DNA of 64,000 bases, from the NCBI RefSeq assembly GCF_005885815.1, contig NZ_CP040602.1, positions 1,503,630 through 1,567,629 on the forward strand, in the 5' to 3' direction. The stretch comes from Thiomicrorhabdus sediminis. GTDB taxonomy: Bacteria; Pseudomonadota; Gammaproteobacteria; Thiomicrospirales; Thiomicrospiraceae. Below are positions 46,429 to 55,760 of this stretch, one piece after another. The notes under the pieces were generated by a model that was not told the origin of the DNA, did not search any database, and was given only the letters and a program-made list of their open reading frames with translations. Numbering within the stretch: position 1 is the stretch's first letter; each line of letters begins with the position of its first letter. The position numbers and the translations under genes are program-made.

Positions 46429-47547
46429 TTAACAGTCTTTCTTAGCGATAATTTCGCAAATTTCCAGACCAAAACCACTGAGCGCTTTCATCGGCATGGC
46501 CGAGCCGATAATCTTCAATTTCGACAAACCTAAATCGGCAATAATTTGCGCACCCAAACCATAGGTTTTGGCATCGTCTTCAACAATACGTTCGGGAGAC
46601 TTGACCCCCATGTCTTTCATCTGATATTGCTGAACCTTATCCAACAGATCGGTCGCTTCTTCGTGTTTACGCAACACCACAATCACGCCACTGCCCTGCT
46701 CGACAATCTGCTGCATCGCCTTATGAATATTCCAGCCGCACTCCTGACGTTTGGAGCCGAACGCATCACAAAGCGTATCCAGCATATGCACGCGCACCGC
46801 GGTCGGTTGCGAGGCATCCAACTTGCCGTAAACCAACGCAAAGTGCGCCTTGTGCTCGACCACATCCTGATAACCGATTAATTTGAAATCACCATACTCG
46901 GTCGGCAATTTGCATTCCGAAACTCGCTCGATGGTCTTTTCGTTTTGCAGACGGTATTCGATCAAATCGGCAATGGTACCGATTTTAATATCATGTTCGG
47001 CGGCATAGGATTCCAAATCTTCACGGCGCGCCATAGAGCCGTCTTCATTCATAATCTCGACAATCACCGAAGCCGGTTCATGGCCTGCCAAACGAGCGAG
47101 ATCACAGCCTGCCTCGGTATGACCGGCACGTGTCAGGACGCCACCGGGCTGCGCCATTAACGGAAAGATATGCCCCGGAGTAACAATATCGGCAGGACCG
47201 GCGTCGCTGCGCACCGCAGTCTGTACTGTAACGGCACGATCTGCCGCCGAAATCCCGGTAGTCACTCCTTCTGCCGCCTCAATAGAGACGGTAAAGTTGG
47301 TACTGTGCATATCGGTATTGTCTTTTACCATCAAAGGCAGGTGCAGTTGATTACAACGCTCTTTGGTCAGGGTTAAACAGATCAGACCACGGCCGTATTT
47401 CGCCATAAAGTTAATATCGGCAGCTGTACATGTGCTGGCTGGCACCAACAGGTCACCTTCGTTTTCACGATCTTCGTCATCCATCAGGATGACCATTTTG
47501 CCCTGCTTATAATCTTCAATCAGCTCTTCAATAGTATTTAATGGCAT
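46429..47547 (-). CDS. ribBA: 3,4-dihydroxy-2-butanone-4-phosphate synthase fused to a degenerate GTP cyclohydrolase II domain (RibBX type)
   Basis: A 372-residue two-domain protein. The N-terminal DHBP synthase (about 1-200) is intact: [21 protein letters not shown], and [16 protein letters not shown]. The C-terminal part (about 207-372) has the GTP cyclohydrolase II outline ([16 protein letters not shown]) but not its active site. Where RibA has SECLTGD...RCDCG for zinc, this protein has [18 protein letters not shown] (254-271), losing Cys ligands. The RQEGR-type stretch is HEEATD. It thus matches the RibBX type described in Shewanella, and GTP cyclohydrolase II must come from another gene. 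Confidence 0.92.
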   Translation of the reverse strand: MPLNTIEELIEDYKQGKMVILMDDEDRENEGDLLVPASTCTAADINFMAKYGRGLICLTLTKERCNQLHLPLMVKDNTDMHSTNFTVSIEAAEGVTTGISAADRAVTVQTAVRSDAGPADIVTPGHIFPLMAQPGGVLTRAGHTEAGCDLARLAGHEPASVIVEIMNEDGSMARREDLESYAAEHDIKIGTIADLIEYRLQNEKTIERVSECKLPTEYGDFKLIGYQDVVEHKAHFALVYGKLDASQPTAVRVHMLDTLCDAFGSKRQECGWNIHKAMQQIVEQGSGVIVVLRKHEEATDLLDKVQQYQMKDMGVKSPERIVEDDAKTYGLGAQIIADLGLSKLKIIGSAMPMKALSGFGLEICEIIAKKDC

Positions 47548-47607
47548 CGATACAGTCCGTTAAGTTATGCGTTGTTATTTTAATCAATTAAGTCAATTGG
47601 CTAAGAC

Positions 47608-48258
47608 TTAGCTAAAGCCATGTTCGGCAAGAAATTCCGGCGTAATTTTGCTCGCTTGCTGAGCTTGCGGCGCGCTCAACATGCGTTCTAGGTAACGTGC
47701 AAGCAAATCCACTTCCAAGTTCACTTGAGAACCGACCGCTAAATATTTCATGGTGGTTTCCTGACGGGTGTGCGGCACTATATTGACATCGAACCGGCAC
47801 TTTTCCACCTGATTCACCGTCAAGCTAATGCCATTGATACAGATCGATCCCTTAGCGGCAATGTATTTGCACAGCTCAATCGGGGCCTCTAACTGATAAC
47901 GCCAAGAACGTGCATCCTGTTTAATCTCGACCACTTTACCGATTCCATCGACATGACCACTGACCAGATGACCACCTAATCTGTCCTGTAAACGCAAAGC
48001 TTTTTCCAGATTGACCGCGGCACCGACTTCCCAGTTATCCGCGTTGGTGACTTGGATTGTCTCAACGGAAACGTCGGCAATATAAAAGCTAGCGCCAAAC
48101 TCAATGACCGTCAAACAGACGCCATTGGCAGCGATACTATCACCAATCTGTACATCGCTCATATCAAGCTTGCCGACCTCAATGGTCATTTTAAAATCAC
48201 CACCGGTTGGCTCGACTTTAGCAATTCGGCCTTCTGCCTGAATAATTCCTGTGAACAT
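47608..48258 (-). CDS. ribE: Riboflavin synthase, alpha chain
   Basis: A 216-residue enzyme that dismutates 6,7-dimethyl-8-ribityllumazine to riboflavin. It has two lumazine-binding barrels (about 1-95 and 98-190), starting MFTGIIQAEG and GGHLVSGHVDG, and the CLTV motif in the first. A C-terminal trimerisation helix follows. It lies between ribD and ribBA on the same strand. Confidence 0.95.
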   Translation of the reverse strand: MFTGIIQAEGRIAKVEPTGGDFKMTIEVGKLDMSDVQIGDSIAANGVCLTVIEFGASFYIADVSVETIQVTNADNWEVGAAVNLEKALRLQDRLGGHLVSGHVDGIGKVVEIKQDARSWRYQLEAPIELCKYIAAKGSICINGISLTVNQVEKCRFDVNIVPHTRQETTMKYLAVGSQVNLEVDLLARYLERMLSAPQAQQASKITPEFLAEHGFS

Positions 48259-48312
48259 AAATTGTCGCTTTAAATATTGAGTTAGTGTTTATTATAAATG
48301 GTCATGGATTGG

Positions 48313-49515
48313 CTATTTATCAAGTTTTGCCAGCGGCTTTGGCTGAAAAATACAATACAAATCATTTTCCAGATTTTGGCAACTAAGCATGGTAAATTCA
48401 ATTTTCTCGTCCATGCGATGCATTTCAGGCAAGTTAAACAGGGCTTTTGCCTGATTACCTAACAGACAAGGAGCGATAAAGCTGTGTAACTCATCGACCA
48501 GATTTTGCTCAATAAATTTTCCGGCCAGCGTCGCACCGGCCTCAACCATTACATCATTAATCTGTTTTTCTTGACCAAGGTAATCAAGTACCCCAGCTAA
48601 ATCAATCTGTTTTGCATTGGTTGCAGCTAAAGCGATAACTGAAATTCCGGCAGCCGTTAACTGCGCGGCCTTTTCCGCATTATCCTGAAAAGCCGTCTGA
48701 GTGCAAAAAATCAGTGTCTCCCCCGGCTCCGTCAGCAACTTTGCATCAGCTGGTATCTGCAACCGACTATCCAACACGACTCTTAATGGTTGTGCCAAAA
48801 TCTCATCGAGATGATGTTCGGCCAGCCATTTTGCCTCCAAACGCACCGTAAGACTCGGATCATCGGCAAGTACAGTATTAATCCCGGTAATCAAAGCGCC
48901 ACTTTGAGCACGTAATCGATGCACCTGCTGGCGTGATAAAGCCCCCGTGATCCATTTACTTTGCCCGTTATTTAACGCCGTACGACCATCCAGACTGCTT
49001 GCCGTTTTCAAACGCACATAAGGACGCTTGCATGACATACGTTTTGCGAAACCTAAATTCAATTGTTCGGCTTGTTGTTGCAAAACACCGACTTCCACCT
49101 CAATCCCCGCTTTGAGGAGCTTTTGCATGCCATCACCGGCAACCAGAGGATTAGGATCCTGCATTGCAACCACAACTCGCGCGACCTGTGCTTCCACCAA
49201 ACCATCGGCACAAGGCGGCGTGCGCCCGTAATGACTGCAAGGCTCCAAGGTCACATAAGCGGTGCAACCGGCAATCTTAGCGTCGTTACCAAGCTGCTTG
49301 GCATCTGCCAAGGCCATGCGCTCGGCATGAGGTTGGCCGGCCTTCTTATGCCACCCTTGACCGATAATGCGTCCATCTTTGACCAACACACACCCGACCG
49401 CCGGGTTAGGCTTGGTTGAATAGCGTCCCTGCTCGGCCAGCTCAATGGCCAATTGCATATAGTAGACATCTTTCTCAATCTGGGAGGAAGGCTTATTTGG
49501 CTTTTGGCTAACCAT
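48313..49515 (-). CDS. ribD: Riboflavin biosynthesis deaminase/reductase RibD
   Basis: A 400-residue bifunctional enzyme. The N-terminal deaminase has the zinc site HAERMALADA and PCSHYGRTPPCAD. The C-terminal reductase starts RPYVRLKTASSLDGRTAL and includes VMVEAGATLAGKFI, the NADPH-dependent reduction step. An N-terminal Lys/Gln-rich extension of about 15 residues precedes the usual start YYMQLAIELAEQG; I leave the start at 49515, although a later start is possible. Confidence 0.93.
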   Translation of the reverse strand: MVSQKPNKPSSQIEKDVYYMQLAIELAEQGRYSTKPNPAVGCVLVKDGRIIGQGWHKKAGQPHAERMALADAKQLGNDAKIAGCTAYVTLEPCSHYGRTPPCADGLVEAQVARVVVAMQDPNPLVAGDGMQKLLKAGIEVEVGVLQQQAEQLNLGFAKRMSCKRPYVRLKTASSLDGRTALNNGQSKWITGALSRQQVHRLRAQSGALITGINTVLADDPSLTVRLEAKWLAEHHLDEILAQPLRVVLDSRLQIPADAKLLTEPGETLIFCTQTAFQDNAEKAAQLTAAGISVIALAATNAKQIDLAGVLDYLGQEKQINDVMVEAGATLAGKFIEQNLVDELHSFIAPCLLGNQAKALFNLPEMHRMDEKIEFTMLSCQNLENDLYCIFQPKPLAKLDK

Positions 49516-49556
49516 CTATCATCCAATGACATCAAATATCAGTTGATTGTAATTGC

Positions 49557-50024
49557 TTATTTCGCTGCGGTGGTAACTTGAACCAAACGTTCAATCTCTT
49601 CTCTAAAGGCATTCACATCCTGGAACGAACGATATACCGAAGCAAAACGTACATAGGCGACCTGATCCAGTTCACGCAACGCATCCATCACCCATTCACC
49701 CAGTTGTGAAGAAGGGATTTCACGCACACCTTCAGACATCAAACGCTTGGTAATCTGACTGGCGATATGATCAATGGCATCACTTGATACCGGACGTTTT
49801 TCCAAGGCCTTGATTAGACCGCTGCGTATCTTTTCTTCATCAAAGCGCTCACGATTACCGTCGCTTTTAACCACGCGAGGAAGAGATAGCTCTGCCGATT
49901 CATAAGTCGTAAAACGCTCACCGCAAGAGATACATTCACGGCGACGACGGACTTGAACACCTTCGGTAGCTAAACGTGAATCGATGACTTTGGTATCTGC
50001 AGCATTACAAAATGGACAATGCAT
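49557..50024 (-). CDS. nrdR: Transcriptional repressor NrdR
   Basis: A 155-residue repressor of ribonucleotide reductase genes. The N-terminal zinc ribbon [17 protein letters not shown]...[12 protein letters not shown] is complete, and the ATP-cone domain fills about 49-140 ([20 protein letters not shown]). It senses ATP/dATP. It heads the nrdR-rib-nusB cluster, following glyA and its terminator. Confidence 0.96.
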   Translation of the reverse strand: MHCPFCNAADTKVIDSRLATEGVQVRRRRECISCGERFTTYESAELSLPRVVKSDGNRERFDEEKIRSGLIKALEKRPVSSDAIDHIASQITKRLMSEGVREIPSSQLGEWVMDALRELDQVAYVRFASVYRSFQDVNAFREEIERLVQVTTAAK

Positions 50025-50098
50025 AACCTCTCCTAACTATACTGACAAGGCAAAAAACCAATGGTTTGATCGACTTGTTTTTTCTAAATTCTAAATAC

Positions 50099-50165
50099 CA
50101 AAAAACCACCTAGCAAACTGACTTAAGGTGGTTTTAAGGTTTAAACAGAGGGGTAAAACCCTCTG
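50099..50165 (-). terminator. Terminator region of glyA with two hairpins
   Basis: On the minus strand CAGAGGG/CCCTCTG (50146-50165) is followed by the CCACCTTAAG...GGTGG hairpin (50106-50131), which ends in a T run (plus-strand A at 50099-50105). The second hairpin is the likely terminator. Confidence 0.82.
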
Positions 50166-50204
50166 CTATGATTTTTAAGCGATGCTTAATTGGCTATCGC
50201 CAGC

Positions 50205-51476
50205 TTATTTATATACCGGCTTAGCGGCACACAAAGCAGATACTTTTTCGCGCACATCGGCAATCACCGCTTCATCCCAAGACTCGCTGGACTGGTCACA
50301 AGCATCGATGACATCACACATCCAAGTCGCCAAGTTTGTACAATCGGTTTCATCAAAACCGCGGCTTGTTGCAGCCGGAGTTCCAACACGAATACCTGAA
50401 GTCACAAATGGAGACATTGGATCATTCGGTACCGAGTTTTTGTTAACAGTGATATGCGCTGCATCTAAAGCGGCATCAACCAACTTACCGGTTAGGCCTT
50501 TTTCAATCAGGCTCACTAGGAACAGGTGGTTTTCTGTGCCGCCAGAAACCACATCACAGCCGCGTGACATAAACACCTTAGCCATCGCTTGAGCGTTTTT
50601 CACTACGTTTTCCGCGTAAGTTTTCCATGAAGGTTCTAGACACTCTTTGAACGCAACCGCTTTTGCCGCCATCACGTGAACCAAAGGACCACCCTGACCA
50701 CCAGGGAAAATCGCCGAGTTCAATTTCTTTTCGATTTCAGCATTTGCTTTACAGATAATCAAACCGCCACGAGGACCACGTAGCGTTTTGTGAGTGGTGG
50801 TTGTCACCACATCCGCAAATGGTACAGGGTTAGGATAAAGACCACCTGCTACAAGACCGGCAACGTGAGCCATATCCACAAATAGGTAAGCGCCTACAGA
50901 ATCCGCAATAGCGCGGAATTTTGACCAATCGATCACCTGCGAGTAGGCCGAGAAACCGGCAATAATCATTTTCGGCTTATGCTCATCCGCTAGCTTTTGA
51001 ACTTCGTCATAATCGATTTGACCGGTAACTGGGTCGATACCGTACTGAACCGCATTGTAGATTTTACCTGAGAAGCTAACGTGAGAACCGTGAGTCAAGT
51101 GACCACCGTGCGCCAAGCTCATACCTAGAACCGTATCGCCCGGCTCGCACAATGCCATATAAACTGCTGCGTTTGCCTGAGAACCAGAGTGTGGCTGAAC
51201 GTTAGCGTAATCCGCGCCGAACAACTCTTTAGCACGATCGATTGCCGCTTGCTCGACGATATCCGCGAACTCACAACCACCGTAATAACGTTTACCTGGG
51301 TAACCTTCCGCATACTTATTGGTGAAGTATGACCCTTGTGCTTCCATAACACGTGGGCTGGTATAGTTTTCAGAAGCAATCAATTCAATATGAGACTCTT
51401 GACGATTTTCTTCATTTTTAATCGCATCCGCGATCAAATCGTCATAGCCAGCAATAGTCATATCTTTAGTGAACAT
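50205..51476 (-). CDS. glyA: Serine hydroxymethyltransferase
   Basis: A 423-residue PLP enzyme converting serine and tetrahydrofolate to glycine and methylene-tetrahydrofolate. The PLP Lys is in [28 protein letters not shown] and [15 protein letters not shown] are also intact. GGAG lies before the ATG at 51476. Codon choice looks strongly biased, as in highly expressed genes. I saw no glycine riboswitch in its short leader. Confidence 0.96.
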   Translation of the reverse strand: MFTKDMTIAGYDDLIADAIKNEENRQESHIELIASENYTSPRVMEAQGSYFTNKYAEGYPGKRYYGGCEFADIVEQAAIDRAKELFGADYANVQPHSGSQANAAVYMALCEPGDTVLGMSLAHGGHLTHGSHVSFSGKIYNAVQYGIDPVTGQIDYDEVQKLADEHKPKMIIAGFSAYSQVIDWSKFRAIADSVGAYLFVDMAHVAGLVAGGLYPNPVPFADVVTTTTHKTLRGPRGGLIICKANAEIEKKLNSAIFPGGQGGPLVHVMAAKAVAFKECLEPSWKTYAENVVKNAQAMAKVFMSRGCDVVSGGTENHLFLVSLIEKGLTGKLVDAALDAAHITVNKNSVPNDPMSPFVTSGIRVGTPAATSRGFDETDCTNLATWMCDVIDACDQSSESWDEAVIADVREKVSALCAAKPVYK

Positions 51477-51957
51477 TATTACGGTTCTCCGTCAAAAATT
51501 AGCGAAAATTCAATAAACGGGGATTTTAACCGTTTTTCTTCTAAATAACCAACGACTAAGACTAAAAACTCGGCAATTTTTCAACAAAAACCGCTATTCA
51601 TTGTAGAAGACAATTTTTTAGCTACTAGATAAGGCGTGATTTAGCCATATCCAGATCAAGCTATTAAGTTCGATCCCATACATGAAAGCGGCGTTGATAA
51701 GGCGTTATTCTTTTGCAATCAAACGGTTAATCCATGCTTGCGCGATTCTATACCCATCACCGAAAACGCTTGGTTGGACCGATTTTGGTTTTTGCCAGCA
51801 CTTGTCTGTAAATATAGCTCTTTATATAAACCGCTTTTTTCGGTAAAGTTGTCTGAAAATAAAAATCGAGGCCTATCGCCCGGCGGGACAGATTCGTCTA
51901 AGTGTTAGGCGACAACCTCGACAACAGATTATAAATGCAGAATTTCTAGGATTATTA
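51477..51957. promoter_or_regulatory. Divergent region between glyA and ettA, with structured ettA leader
   Basis: A 481-bp region without a gene. Toward ettA there is a promoter candidate TTGTCT (51802-51807), 17-bp spacer, TATAAA (51825-51830). The leader then forms a stem TCGAG+GCCTA (51866-51875) with TAGGC (51906-51910) and CTCGA (51917-51921), enclosing a GC-rich loop. The hairpin ends 36 bp before the ettA ATG, which has CTAGGA as ribosome site. No known riboswitch class is recognised. Confidence 0.5.
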
Positions 51958-53628
51958 ATGGCTCAGTTCGTATATACCATGAACCGTGTGGGCAAAGTTG
52001 TTCCACCTAACCGTCACATTTTAAAAGACATCTCTTTGTCGTTTTTCCCCGGCGCCAAAATCGGTGTTTTGGGTTTAAACGGTTCAGGTAAATCCACCCT
52101 ATTAAAAATCATGGCCGGCATCGACACCGAAATCGTTGGTGAAGCGCGCCCACAACCCGGGATTAAAATCGGCTATCTGGCCCAAGAACCACAACTGGAT
52201 GACAGCAAGACCGTGCGCGGCAATATCGAAGAAGCGGTATCTGATGTGAAAGAGGCCTTGGCAGAACTGGATGCGGTTTATGCCGCCTATGCCGAGCCGG
52301 ATGCCGATTTTGATGCTCTGGCGAAAAAACAGGCCGAAATTGAAGACCTGATCCAAGCCAAAGACGGTCACAACCTTGACCGCACCTTGGATATTGCCGC
52401 CGATGCCTTACGCCTACCTGAATGGGATGCCGATGTCAGCAAGTTGTCCGGTGGTGAGCGTCGCCGTGTCGCACTGTGCAAACTGTTGCTAGAAAAACCT
52501 GACATGTTATTGCTAGATGAACCGACCAACCACTTGGACGCCGAATCAATCGCCTGGCTGGAACGTTTCTTATTGGACTTCCCGGGAACCGTTGTGGCGA
52601 TCACTCACGACCGTTACTTCTTGGACAACGCCGCGCAATGGATTCTTGAACTTGACCGCGGTGAAGGTATTCCGTTTGAAGGCAACTACTCTTCATGGCT
52701 GGAACAGAAAGAAAAACGCCTGGAACAGGAAGCCAAAACCGAAGCCGCTCGCATGAAAACCATCAAAAACGAGTTGGAATGGGTGCGCCAGAACCCTAAG
52801 GGTCGTCATGCCAAATCAAAAGCTCGTCTATCGCGCTTTGAAGAATTGAGCTCTCAAGAATCACAGCAACGCAATGAAACCAGTGAAATCTTTATTCCGG
52901 TGGCCGAGCGATTGGGTGAGAAAGTCATCGAAGTTAACCATATTTCCAAAGGCTTTGGCGACCGCTTGTTAATTGATGATCTTAACTTCCGCCTTCCGCA
53001 AGGTGGTATTGTCGGCATTATCGGTGCCAACGGTGCCGGTAAATCGACCTTGTTTAAAATGCTGACCGGTCAAGAACAACCTGATACCGGCAGTATCGAA
53101 TTCGGTGAAACCGTCAAACTTTCTTATGTTGACCAGAGCCGTGATGCGCTGGATGACAATAAAACCGTTTGGGAAGAGATTTCCGAAGGCGACGATATCT
53201 TTATGGTCGGTAATATCGAAGTGAACTCACGCGCTTACTGCAGTCGCTTCAACTTCCGTGGCGGCGACCAGCAGAAAAAAATCGGACAACTTTCCGGTGG
53301 TGAACGCAACCGTGTGCATCTAGCGAAAACACTGCGTAGCGGTGGTAATGTTCTGCTATTGGATGAACCGACCAATGACTTGGATGTGGAAACATTGCGA
53401 GCATTGGAAGAAGCTTTATTGGAATTTGCCGGTTGCGCGGTGGTGATCTCCCACGACCGTTGGTTCCTGGATCGAATCGCGACACATATGCTTGCCTTTG
53501 AAGGTGACTCTCATGTAGAGTGGTTTGAAGGAAACTTCTCAGATTACGAAGCCGATTTGAAACGTCGTAAAGGTGCCGATGCCGCACAGCCGCATCGTAT
53601 TAAATATAAGCCTATCTCAAAGGATTAA
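51958..53628 (+). CDS. ettA: Energy-dependent translational throttle protein EttA (ABC-F)
   Basis: A 556-residue ABC-F ATPase with two nucleotide-binding domains and no membrane part. Walker A motifs are [12 protein letters not shown] and [12 protein letters not shown]; signatures are [12 protein letters not shown] and [12 protein letters not shown]; Walker B sites are [11 protein letters not shown] and [11 protein letters not shown]. The arm and linker between them ([19 protein letters not shown]) identify EttA. It binds the ribosomal E site and gates elongation by ADP/ATP ratio. Six bases after its stop a GGDEF-type gene begins. Confidence 0.95.
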   Translation: MAQFVYTMNRVGKVVPPNRHILKDISLSFFPGAKIGVLGLNGSGKSTLLKIMAGIDTEIVGEARPQPGIKIGYLAQEPQLDDSKTVRGNIEEAVSDVKEALAELDAVYAAYAEPDADFDALAKKQAEIEDLIQAKDGHNLDRTLDIAADALRLPEWDADVSKLSGGERRRVALCKLLLEKPDMLLLDEPTNHLDAESIAWLERFLLDFPGTVVAITHDRYFLDNAAQWILELDRGEGIPFEGNYSSWLEQKEKRLEQEAKTEAARMKTIKNELEWVRQNPKGRHAKSKARLSRFEELSSQESQQRNETSEIFIPVAERLGEKVIEVNHISKGFGDRLLIDDLNFRLPQGGIVGIIGANGAGKSTLFKMLTGQEQPDTGSIEFGETVKLSYVDQSRDALDDNKTVWEEISEGDDIFMVGNIEVNSRAYCSRFNFRGGDQQKKIGQLSGGERNRVHLAKTLRSGGNVLLLDEPTNDLDVETLRALEEALLEFAGCAVVISHDRWFLDRIATHMLAFEGDSHVEWFEGNFSDYEADLKRRKGADAAQPHRIKYKPISKD

Positions 53629-53634
53629 AACGCT

Positions 53635-54540
53635 ATGACAGAAATGCTCACCAACCATTTGGACGCGATTGCCAATGCCATGCCTGACCCAATTTTTGTC
53701 ATGGGACAGGATGGTACCTATTTGGATATTGTCGGTGGTCAGGAGCGAACGCTCTATGCCGACGGCTCGACATTGATTGGTAAAAAATACCATGATGTAC
53801 TTCCAGAGCAAATGGCCGAGCGTTTCTTGAATGTGGTGCAGACGGCCATCAAAGACAACCGCCTGCAAGAAATCGAGTATCAGCTTGCCGATGAGGAAAT
53901 CAACGGTATCGAAGGTTCCACCAAAGGCGGCCAATGGTATGAAGCGCGTGTGTATCCTGTTAAGGAAGGCACTTACGAGCAACCTGCCGTGATTTGGCTG
54001 GCAATCAACATCACAAGCCGTAAGCATATGGAAGAACAGCTCGAGCATCTGTCATCGAACGATCCGCTGACTAATCTCTATAACCGCGATTATTTCTTGG
54101 ACATTGTTGATGAAGAGATCAATAAAGCGAAAATGAATAATCAACCGCTATCTCTGTTTAAGGTCAATCTGGATTGCTTTAAACGCGTCACTGACCGCTA
54201 CGGTCATGAAATGGGCGATAAAGCGATTCTGACTGCGGCACATGCGCTGAAAAAAGTGGTCAAAGAGTTGGGCATGGTGGGTCGTCTAAGCTGTGATCAG
54301 TTCATGGTGGTGTTGCCAGGCGTTAAGGCGGTTGATGCGTTTCGTATCGCCAAGCTTTCCCAAGAGACCATTACCGCACAGAAGATCAAACTGGATGACA
54401 ACACGACGACTTGTTTGACCAGTCATGCCGGTGTGACCGAATTGCGCAACGATCACGAAGACAGCCAAACGCTGTTTTTACGCGTAAATAATGCAATCAG
54501 CGCAATCGAAGGCAAAAAAGACATCACCAATATCATGTGA
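53635..54540 (+). CDS. PAS-GGDEF protein with degenerate GGDEF motif
   Basis: A 301-residue soluble protein. A PAS domain (about 8-135, starting NAMPDPIFVMGQDGTYLDIV) joins a diguanylate-cyclase-like domain at LSSNDPLTNLYNRDYF (about 140-300). The signature GG(D/E)EF is replaced by SCDQF (about 219-223), so cyclase activity is unlikely. It may instead bind a ligand through PAS or act as a c-di-GMP effector or partner. Only six bases separate it from ettA, with AAAGGA at the ettA stop serving as ribosome site, so coexpression is likely. Confidence 0.88.
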   Translation: MTEMLTNHLDAIANAMPDPIFVMGQDGTYLDIVGGQERTLYADGSTLIGKKYHDVLPEQMAERFLNVVQTAIKDNRLQEIEYQLADEEINGIEGSTKGGQWYEARVYPVKEGTYEQPAVIWLAINITSRKHMEEQLEHLSSNDPLTNLYNRDYFLDIVDEEINKAKMNNQPLSLFKVNLDCFKRVTDRYGHEMGDKAILTAAHALKKVVKELGMVGRLSCDQFMVVLPGVKAVDAFRIAKLSQETITAQKIKLDDNTTTCLTSHAGVTELRNDHEDSQTLFLRVNNAISAIEGKKDITNIM

Positions 54541-54581
54541 TGAATATATTTAATGAAGATTTGTAAGCAAAGGAGCTTTTT

Positions 54582-55067
54582 ATGAAAACCCTATTACGCT
54601 TAATCAGCAGTGCCTTTATCGTGTTGGCAATGCTTGTTTCTCCGGTTCAAGCCGCAGATGACGGTGCCAAGGTGGTTTACCATGTCGACTTTAAGGACCC
54701 TACCCGCTACTCGGCAACTCTGACCTCGATCAACAACATTATGAACTTCTATGAATCTGAACTGATGGAACCGGAAGTACATCTGGTATTTGTCGGCTAC
54801 GGGCTGCGCTTTACCACCAATGATGCGCTTAAAGGCACACCTTATGAACACGACAAAGAGTTACTTGAACGTCGTGATGAGCTTAAAGGTCGCTTACAGT
54901 CATTAATTGATGTGCGCGGCGTTAAGGTTCACCTGTGCGATAAAACCCGTGATGAGGTCGGACTACCTACCGATAAGGTTTATTCCGGTATTGAAATGAC
55001 GAAATCTGGTGTGGCCAAAATCGCAATTCTTCAATCTGAAGGTTTTGCTTATTTGAAAATTCAATAA
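54582..55067 (+). CDS. Periplasmic DsrE-like protein
   Basis: A 161-residue protein with a clear signal peptide (MKTLLRLISSAFIVLAMLVS, cleaved after VQA at residue 24). The mature part has a DsrE/DsrF-type alpha/beta fold: VVYHVDFKDPTRYSATLTSINN, VHLVFVGYGLRF, and a C-terminal VKVHLCDKTRD with one Cys. The family includes sulfur-carrier proteins, and secreted members occur in sulfur oxidisers. Whether this Cys carries sulfur is not known. It has AAGGAG before the ATG and follows the GGDEF gene by 41 bp, ending the ettA unit at a strong terminator. Confidence 0.8.
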   Translation: MKTLLRLISSAFIVLAMLVSPVQAADDGAKVVYHVDFKDPTRYSATLTSINNIMNFYESELMEPEVHLVFVGYGLRFTTNDALKGTPYEHDKELLERRDELKGRLQSLIDVRGVKVHLCDKTRDEVGLPTDKVYSGIEMTKSGVAKIAILQSEGFAYLKIQ

Positions 55068-55090
55068 ACAATCAATCACTACTCAACCAA

Positions 55091-55119
55091 TAAAAAGCCG
55101 TCAATTGACGGCTTTTTAT
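55091..55119. terminator. Terminator of the ettA unit
   Basis: A perfect 26-bp palindrome AAAAAGCCGTCAA/TTGACGGCTTTTT at 55092-55117 with T-rich end. Confidence 0.9.
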
Positions 55120-55163
55120 TTATCCGAGCCACGCAAACGCTTAATTTTTTTACTCAAAAAACC

Positions 55164-55733
55164 ATGAACCGATATCGATACCCTATCGTCTTTGCCAGTA
55201 TTGTCTTTTTAATTGCCGCTAAGGTTCTGCCGCTTTGGCATATCAACCAGCCAGCGCTTTACTGGGATATGGATAGAATCATTGCATTAGCCTGCCTGTT
55301 GATTGTTGCTCACATCTATATCGAAAAACTTCAAATACGCTCATTCGTTTGGCTGTTGATAATTTTTGTCGGCAGTTTGCTGCTTAACCACCTTTGGCTA
55401 GACCTAGATATTCAGCGAGTGCTGCAACTACTGTTGTTAACAGCTCTTGTCGAAGAGGTTTTACTTCGCGGCGTACTGTTCGAACTGTTGTTAAAAAAGT
55501 GGTCTGCGCCAACCGTGTTAATAGCCACCAGCGTACTATTTATTATGGTTCACCCGCCTGTTTATGAACATTACCAATACGGCATGCTGGTTTTTTTGTC
55601 AGGACTGTTGCTTGGTTCCATCTATCTCCACTTCAGACAATACAATCTGCAAACGGCTTTAGTGGTGGTGACGGCAATACATATGCTGATTATTCTAATC
55701 GGGTTGAATTTCAACTTAATACCGGTTCGATAA
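55164..55733 (+). CDS. CPBP family intramembrane metalloprotease
   Basis: A 189-residue polytopic membrane protein with about six hydrophobic segments. The motif EEVLLR (E97, E98, R102) and the following FIMVH form the catalytic core of the CPBP/Abi (type II CAAX protease-like) family. The third motif (AIHMLIIL) has His but lacks the usual Asn. Substrates are unknown; bacterial members act in bacteriocin immunity or membrane protein processing. It lies alone between a terminator and the convergent sialidase-like gene. Confidence 0.83.
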   Translation: MNRYRYPIVFASIVFLIAAKVLPLWHINQPALYWDMDRIIALACLLIVAHIYIEKLQIRSFVWLLIIFVGSLLLNHLWLDLDIQRVLQLLLLTALVEEVLLRGVLFELLLKKWSAPTVLIATSVLFIMVHPPVYEHYQYGMLVFLSGLLLGSIYLHFRQYNLQTALVVVTAIHMLIILIGLNFNLIPVR

Positions 55734-55760
55734 ATAACCGTCTCAACACCTATTGCGGAT

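Noticed and set aside
46305-49556. FMN riboswitch in the riboflavin cluster
   Set aside because: I looked in the gaps before ribH, ribBA, ribE and ribD. They are 41-139 bp and hold only small hairpins, without the conserved FMN-aptamer segments.
51477-51957. Glycine riboswitch between glyA and ettA
   Set aside because: The leader hairpin is on the ettA side, and the conserved glycine-aptamer core is not seen on either strand.
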